Origin: Neonectria sp. B-13
Lineage: Eukaryota > Ascomycota > Sordariomycetes > Hypocreales > Nectriaceae
Length of the DNA stretch: 64,000 nt
Reading direction: 5' to 3'
Assembly (NCBI GenBank): GCA_002682825.1
Contig: NOKP01000033.1
Location: 372,001 to 436,000 of the forward strand
The notes under the pieces are model-generated. The model was given only the letters and a program-made list of their open reading frames with translations, was not told the DNA's origin and did no database searches. Of this stretch, positions 57,376 to 64,000 are shown piece after piece (the first letter of the stretch is position 1; each line of letters opens with the position of its first letter). The translations under genes and the position numbers were made by a program.

Positions 57376-57850
57376 GTTCTATAGTATAATAGTTATACAC
57401 TTAGAATCCCCCTATATAAGCAAGGGGTTATTAGTTCAAACTCAGTCAGAATTAACCTTCCTACTAGTAGGAAGGAACCCCCCCCCTTAGGTCAATAGAG
57501 ACCTATTCAAGCAGTTATATAACACTATATTATATAGCTATAGAAAACCAACTAGCCTAATAATAGTATACTATTATATTGGAATTGTTTACTTATTATT
57601 AATTTACTAATAAGTTTAAGTTGCCTATTTAGGCCTAGTAATAAGACTAATTAGAGGCATAAGGTTTTCTCTTCTTATAAAAAAAGGGGTTTTCTTAGTA
57701 TTTAATTACCCCCTAAGAGATATTAGAGAGGTAAACTAAGCCAGATTGGGATAGGATTAGGTTTAAAGGGCCTTTGGATAGTGGTTAGTAGTGGTTTAGA
57801 ACCCCTTTGTATTAGGAGTATATATTATCTAGTAATTAACCTTATTCAAA
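57376..57850 (+). mobile_element. tRNA-derived SINE, copy 2
   Basis: Plus-strand homologue of 2717-3189, with the same tRNA-like head (GTTCTATAGTATAATAG, 57376 onwards), hairpin and 20-bp palindrome CCTTCCTACTAGTAGGAAGG at 57456-57475, and the same A-rich tail (ACCTTATTCAAA). The 20-bp string GTATTAATACTTATAGTTCT occurs at 57361-57380 and 57851-57870. The last five bases overlap the tRNA head, so the true duplication is 15-20 bp. It is more RIPed than copy 1. Confidence 0.78.
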
Positions 57851-57870
57851 GTATTAATACTTATAGTTCT

Positions 57871-58692
57871 TTAAGTATTTTATATTCTATTGCTATAATT
57901 TCCCTATTCTATCTTAGTATTTCTATTCTTAGCTTCTTTAAACTTAGTCTTATCTTTATCTATTTATTAAACTCTTACTATTATTATTATAATATTTATT
58001 CTTCCTTAAATAAAGTAAATACTAAGCTAATACTAAACTAATAATATAGAATTCATTATATAACTTCTAAGCTAAGTATTTTACTTTTATTATCTTACTT
58101 AAAAGTATAATTCTCTAGTTCTTTATTATTCTATTAAAAGTTTAAAGAATTAGTATATAGTCTATAAGTAGACTAATAAGAAATATAATATAATATATCT
58201 TATATATACTTATTATATATTTACTAATTAACTTTTATAGATCCCTTTAGAATTATTTAGTATTATTTAATAGTATTAGAATACTTTATACTTAAAGTAT
58301 CTTTAGGATAATCCTAAAAGCTTTTATTCTATAAGAATAAAAGATTCTATTCCTTTAGCCTTAGGTTATTAGTATTTAAAGTATATTATATATAATACTA
58401 CTTTTACTTAGTATAATATCTAATTATTCCTTAAAAATCTAATAGCTATTTAGTAAAAGTAATAAGATAATATTACTATAATAGCTATTCTATAGATATA
58501 GAATACTACTTTAATATAAGAAATAATAATACTTAACTTTTAACTTTAAGTAGGTATTTACTTATTATATATTTAATAAATCTTTATTAATCTTTTTCTA
58601 ATATTATCTTATTATATTTATTAGTCTTAATAAGCTTATATAGCTCTTAAAAGCTATTTAACCTTTTTATATTTAGAATAAGAATATTATAT
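57871..58692. other. RIPed sequence, no gene
   Basis: AT-rich sequence without a recognised gene or repeat boundary. Confidence 0.4.
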
Positions 58693-58705
58693 ATAACTTA
58701 TACTT

Positions 58706-58855
58706 TTATAATAGAAACTTTTATCTCCTTAAGTTATTATTGCCTTAGGCTTAGGTATTAAGCCTATTATACTATTATTTTTTCTATTTTCTTTTATACT
58801 ATTTAACCTTTAGCCTCTTCTCTAGGTATATACTATTAAGGACTATTATATCTAA
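58706..58855 (+). mobile_element. 5'-truncated retroposon copy, 150 bp
   Basis: Only the last 150 bp of the ~1.1 kb family are present, ending normally at TATATCTAAA. The 13-bp string ATAACTTATACTT flanks it at 58693-58705 and 58856-58868. Truncation at the 5' end with an intact 3' end is what incomplete target-primed reverse transcription gives. Confidence 0.75.
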
Positions 58856-59338
58856 ATAACTTATACTTAGTACTTACTTATCTTATAGTTATTAAAACTA
58901 TAAAAGATCCTTCTATTAAAAAGAAGAATACTTTTAAGGAATACTTTATAATTATAAGTACTAATACTCTTACTTTAATTAATATAGTATATAAAGAGTA
59001 TATACTTATTCTTTTTTATTCTATCTTATTTTATAAAAATACTTTTACTTATTATAGAATAAGTACTAGCTTTATACTATATTATATAAATATCTTAATT
59101 ATTAAAATACTTATATAGTCTTTTAATCTATCTCTTTTAATCTTTACCTTTTATAATTTTATATTTTCTTCTTAGAAAATAATTAAAAAGTCTTTATTCT
59201 TTATATATAAGTCTTCTTAATAGATTAAAAAGTATAAAAGTAAGAATAAGAGAAAAGATAAGACTATAACTAAAGAGATTATTATTCCTTCTAAGTCTAT
59301 TAATAAACTCTTAATAGACTTTCTATATTTAGATATAA

Positions 59339-59833
59339 TAGTCTTTAGTAGTATATACTTAAAGAAGGAACTAAAGGTTAAATAGTATAAAAGAAAATAG
59401 AAAAAATAATAGTATAATAGGCTTAATACCTAAGCCTAAAGCAACAATAACTCAAGGAGATAAAAGTTTCTACTATAAAGTTAAGATATAAGTTTTACTG
59501 CCCTAATCAGCTGGAAAAGCTAGATCTTGGAAAAGCTAGATCTTAGAAAAGCTAGATCTTAGAAAAGCTAGACCTTAGAAAAGGCTAAAACCCCTTAGGA
59601 TAAAAGCCCAGCCTGCAAGGCTCTGCACTTTCCAGGTTACCTCTTCGCATTCCATCCGACCTTCTAAACAATACAACAACCACACCACCGATCGCACAAG
59701 ATAACTGCCATCCGAATCGCACTACAGCCTGGCGAGCCCTTGCCAAGCTATACACATGGGCTCTCATATGACCTATATATCGAATTGAAAGAACATTCAA
59801 GCCTTATTTCTATGCTGCAAATTGCAGCTTAAA
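59339..59833 (-). mobile_element. 5'-truncated retroposon copy, 495 bp
   Basis: Minus-strand 3' portion of the family, flanked by the 13-bp duplication AGACTTTCTATAT (59326-59338 and 59834-59846). 59600-59830 is GC-rich compared with every other copy and has hardly been mutated. It therefore gives the best view of the original sequence of this part. Confidence 0.8.
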
Positions 59834-60259
59834 AGACTTTCTATATAATTCTATTTATTTTACTTTTAATTCTAAATATAAGACTTTCTCTTCTTTAATT
59901 AAAAAGGTTAAGACTTTTTATTCTTTAGTATAAACTCTTAGTTCTTTATTATATTATACTTATATTAGTCTTATTTAGTATTTTCTAAGTACTTACTAAA
60001 ATAGTTCTAATTATTCTACTAATAATAGTTCTAAGTCTTTTACTATTTAAGACTTATATATTTTTTAGGTTTCTATAAAAGATCTTATATTATTTTTAGA
60101 TTCTTTATAATAATTGTTTAATATGAGTTTTAGAGCTAGTAAGAAAGCTTAATCTTTAAATATGTATAAGGTTTTTAGTAAAATAGTATTAAGATAATAA
60201 TCTCTTATTATACCTTTAGTACTAATAATAATAAATTTACTTATTATTTTACTTTCTAT

Positions 60260-63200
60260 ATATCTATTTTTATTACTTATAGTATTACTAAAGGATCTTT
60301 AAGGTATTTTCTAAGTATTATTCTAGCTTTTAAGTATTATATTCTACTAGTTAATCTATCTATTTAACTTAGTAGAAAATTTATCCTACTTTCTTTTTAT
60401 AGCTTATAATATCCTTTACTTTCTATTTATCCTTCTCTTCTTTAAGCTTTAGTAAAATTAATAAGCCTTTAACTATTACTTAGTTATTACTTAATTAAGG
60501 CTTTAGAAAAGTAATAGAAAATATATTATATATTCTTTAATATTATTCTAAAAGGTATATATAATAAGCTTATTTTTTTATTCTTTCTATAATAGCTATT
60601 TTAATAAATTTAAAAGCTAGCTTTTAATATTTAAAGTAGAAGTTTCTTATTAATAGTCTTATAATCTACTCTTTATAATATTCTTAAAGCTTATATTATT
60701 AATTATAATATTTTACTTAGGATTCTATAACTCTTTATTAATATTTTAAAGCTTTAGTATATACTTACTAAAGGGTTATAATATATTCTTATACTTTTTA
60801 TACTTTTAACTTTATATATTTTAGTATATACTTTATTAGTCTAAAGTAATATCTATATAAAGCTTATATTAGTAATACTCTAATAATATTATAAGTATTA
60901 TTATTATATATAAATTCTACTTTTAGAAGCTATATAGCTTATTATTATAAGAAGTCTTTAGTATATAATTAAAAGTACTTTTTTAGTATTTAGTTTATTT
61001 TCTCTATTTATCTATTTATTTATAAATAGTATATAATAAATAGTTAATAATAGGTTATTCTTTCTTTTATTAAATCCTTTTAGAATTAACTAATAAAAAG
61101 CTTATTTTAATTACTTATAATATCTTTTAATACTTTAAACTTATATTCTATATATTTATATAAGATATATATTATTTATATTCTTTAAATATAATAGTCC
61201 TTAGTAATATATACCTAAAGAAGGAGCTAAAAGTTAAATAGTATAAAAGAAAATAGAAAAAACAATAATATAATAGACTTAATACCTAAGCCTAAGATAA
61301 TAATAACTTAAGGAAATAAAAGTTTCTACTATAAAGTTAAAGTATAAGTTTTATTATTCTAATTAGCTAGAAAAGCTAGATCTTAGAAAAGTTAGATCTT
61401 AGAAAAGCTAGATTTTAGAAAAGCTAAATCTTAGAAAAGCTAGATCTTAGAAAAAGCTAAAACCCCTTAGAATAAAGGCTTAATCTTTATGCTTTTTAGA
61501 CTACTCTTTTATATTCTATTTAACTTTTTATATAATATAAAGACTATATAACTAATTATATAAAATAACCTTTTAAATTATACTATAGCTTAGTAAGCTC
61601 TTACTAAGCTATATCTATAGGCTTTTATATAACTTATATAGCCTATTTTAAGTAGATTTAAGTCTTATTTCTAAGCTATAAATTATAGTTTAAAAGTCTA
61701 ATTTATAAGATATAAAAAAGATTAAAACTAATTAATACCCTAAGGCTAAAGAATTAATCTAGTTAGTAGTCTTTAATTATTATATTCTACTATAAGATAG
61801 AATCTAGTCTAATAGAATAATAGCTTAGTAGATTATAATAGAATAAGTCTTTCTAAAGAGGCTAGCTTTAAAGCTAAAAAGGAATAATAATACTATTAAT
61901 ATAAAGAAGAGGTTTATTAATAGTCTAAAGTATAATAACTATATCTTATAAATTATATAGCTAATAAGTAATACTATAATAACTAATCTATAACTAAAGG
62001 AATAATACATTAGAAAGTAAGAGAATCTAGTTATCTCTAATATTAGCTATAAAGCTATATAGAGGAATTTGGCAGAGGGAGTTTTAGGAAGCCTAATAGT
62101 TGTTCTTAGCATTAGTAGACTGATAGTAGCTATTATAGAGAGGGTAAAAGTTAATAATTAGGTTTAAAATCCAAAGATTTATCCCTCTATTAAGCTTAAG
62201 CAAAGGAAATATATAACTATTTAGTACAATCATAGATAAGCAGAAATAGTAGTCTAAATAGTAGTTTTAATAGTGATTATTTATATTATATTAAGTATTT
62301 TCTTTATTAGAAGGAATATTATATACTTTATTATATAATAAATAATAATAAGAATTATATTATATTCTTTATTATTTACTTAAGTACTATTTAGTAAGCC
62401 TATAATAAAATCTAAGCTAATTTCCTAAAATAAGTATACTAATAATAATAGTAATTAAAATTATCTATAAGGTTTATATCTTAGTATATATATACCTTAG
62501 TATTACTAATACTTCTAGGTATAATCCTTTATATCCTTAGAAATCTAATTCTAATAGAACTTATATATAATAAGCTCTAAAGTCTTAATAGCTTTTATAT
62601 ATTCTAACTATAAATTATTATAATATTAGTAAAAGATCTTTTATTTTATTATATATTAATCTAGGATTATTAATCTTCCTTTAAAGAAAAAAATATCTTA
62701 TATATTATAGTAATACTATCCTTAGTTCTTAACTACTTTTTAAACCTTTACTAACTATTATTAATAGAACTAATCTTTAGCTTATAGTCCTTAGACTAAG
62801 TCTTTTAATTTATAGAATAATTATAAAAAAAATACTATTTTACTTTTTATAAGTTCTTTTATAATAGAGCATACAATGTATTACTCTAGAATAATAACCC
62901 TAGCTTTAAACAAGTCCTTATAATATTATAAAGAAACTAACTCTTATTAAGCAATTTTTAACTATTTAATAGTTATACTTATAGCCTATCTAGTATATAT
63001 AATAACTATAGAAATAAATACTAAGTCTAATATTATATTAAAGGGTTTATTAGTCTAAGGCTAACTAAGAAGAAAGAAAGCTTTTTAGGGCTTTTTACCT
63101 ATTAAGTTTACTTTTATAGCTTATATAAATACCTTAGTAGTTTTATTCTTACTTAGTAAATCCCTAATTATTTAATAAACCTTTAGTATAAATATCTTAA

Positions 63201-64000
63201 TTAGATTAAGTTTCTTAGTTAATATAGAAAGTATATTCTTATATACTATTTCTTTTACTATATAGTCTAAATACTTTAATAGTCTATCTATTAAATTAAT
63301 AGCCTCTAGTTAATACTATATTTTAAAATTAAAAAGAGCTAATTAATATACTTATTTAATAAGCCTTTCTTAAAAGTCTTATATAAAAGCTTAAATTATA
63401 TCTATTAGAGCTATATAGTCTATTAATAGTATAAATTTCTTACTTAGTCCTAAGAGATAGTAACTTTAGTACTTTAAGCTCTTAATAATAACTAATAGTT
63501 CCTATTAACCTATAGTTTAATACTATTCTATCTTAAAGAGCTTTTATAATTAGTAAGCAATAGATCTCTACTATCTATCTATTAATTAGAATAGAATACT
63601 TAATACTACTTTAGCTAAAGTATTAGTTTTAACTTTTAAGTATAATTCTAAGTTCTAATATTAAAGAATAATTATAAAGTAAAAAGTATTCTTTAGTTCT
63701 TAGAAAGCCTTATTCTATTCTTTTATCTAATAGAAATTACTTATCTTATAACTTTTCTAACTATCTTTTAATATTATAATATATAGTTTTATAATCTTAA
63801 AGTACTTAGGAATAAACTTCTAATAGAAATTATAGAATCCTAAAAAGACTTAAATATCCTTAAAGTTCTTAAGTATTAACTATTTAGTAACTATTTAAAC
63901 TCTCTTTAGGTCTATCTTAATCCTTTCTTAGGTAATAATATACCTAAGGAATTTAATCTCTTATTAATAAAATATATATTTAGATAGCTTAGTACATAGT
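60260..64000 (-). mobile_element. RIPed Ty3/gypsy chromovirus pol, interrupted
   Basis: Read on the minus strand despite many stops, the sequence keeps the order of gypsy pol. Reverse transcriptase C-terminal part and RNase H run from 64000 to about 63100 (KDI.VFLGFYNFY, KAF.ELKNTF, ELLVIIKSLK). The integrase zinc-binding region is at about 62700 (FKGRLI, AIKTLELI). After a 1093-bp retroposon (61183-62275) the integrase C-terminal part resumes at 61180-60460 (EFIYNNNTYN, ALYRYYFRL, NIFSITFLKP). A chromodomain-like end is at about 60450-60300 (KVKDIISYKKK, EYNT). The 5' half (gag, protease, first RT motifs) lies beyond the window. The element is dead, with stops mostly at positions where CAA, CAG or TGG would be expected. 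Confidence 0.85.
61183..62275 (-). mobile_element. Retroposon copy inserted in the gypsy integrase
   Basis: Full-length 1093-bp minus-strand copy. The 12-bp ATTATTTATATT flanks it (61171-61182, 62276-62287), and the interrupted gypsy integrase reads on from one side to the other. This gives an independent empty-site proof that the repeat is mobile and defines its ends. Confidence 0.85.

Noticed and set aside
1..64000. CRISPR arrays or prokaryotic operon features
   Set aside because: The regularly spaced 16-bp units belong to retroposon minisatellites without unique spacers, and introns show the DNA is eukaryotic.

Overview
The window is from a filamentous ascomycete, most likely a Eurotiomycete (Aspergillus/Penicillium/Talaromyces type). 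The genes have short GT-AG introns of 44-116 bp. The families are typically fungal: HET, PNP-NACHT, GT90/CAP10-like, Zn(II)2Cys6 regulators, extracellular intradiol dioxygenase, DUF6589-like. The DNA is sharply bipartite. Gene-bearing stretches of ordinary GC content lie between very AT-rich blocks in which repeats carry CpA-to-TpA changes and stop codons, as repeat-induced point mutation (RIP) produces. The species cannot be named from the sequence.
Layout: 1-6.3 kb is a RIPed nest of one ~1.0-1.1 kb retroposon family, with a tRNA-derived SINE inside one copy. 6.3-8.2 kb is a decayed PNP-NACHT (NLR-like) gene. 9.1-11.9 kb is an intact membrane GT90 glycosyltransferase, and 12.2-13.4 kb a secreted intradiol dioxygenase read convergently. 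15.2-15.6 kb is a broken zinc-cluster remnant. 17.3-18.4 kb is a short HET-domain gene whose end abuts a repeat. 20.5-28.8 kb is mostly a graveyard: a propeller/coiled-coil gene with two stops, an SDR relic, a GST relic and an MFS transporter with frameshifts and stops, followed by one intact GST. 30-34.2 kb is RIPed repeats and 34.7-36.3 kb a broken DUF6589-like gene.
37.3-50.6 kb is the centrepiece, an intact seven-gene cluster: SMP-30/gluconolactonase-like hydrolase, SDR, Baeyer-Villiger-type flavin monooxygenase, amidohydrolase-fold decarboxylase related to 6-methylsalicylate decarboxylases, zinc alcohol dehydrogenase, Zn(II)2Cys6 activator and a serine beta-lactamase-fold esterase. There is no polyketide synthase, NRPS or terpene synthase, so a catabolic or tailoring pathway (dehydrogenation, decarboxylation, Baeyer-Villiger oxygenation, ester/lactone hydrolysis) fits better than de novo biosynthesis. 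Every promoter-bearing intergenic region of the cluster carries a palindromic CGG-N8-CCG site (11 perfect copies counted by eye). The 250-bp convergent gap inside the cluster has none. This suggests a regulon run by the cluster's own regulator. A 325-bp MITE lies between three of these sites and the regulator gene.
50.8-64 kb is again AT-rich. It holds nested retroposon copies with 12-14 bp target duplications, a second SINE copy, an unidentified ~1 kb repeat shared with 16.3-17.3 kb, and a heavily RIPed Ty3/gypsy chromovirus pol gene on the minus strand, interrupted by a retroposon. Overall the window looks like an accessory or subtelomere-like compartment where an intact metabolic cluster survives among decaying genes.
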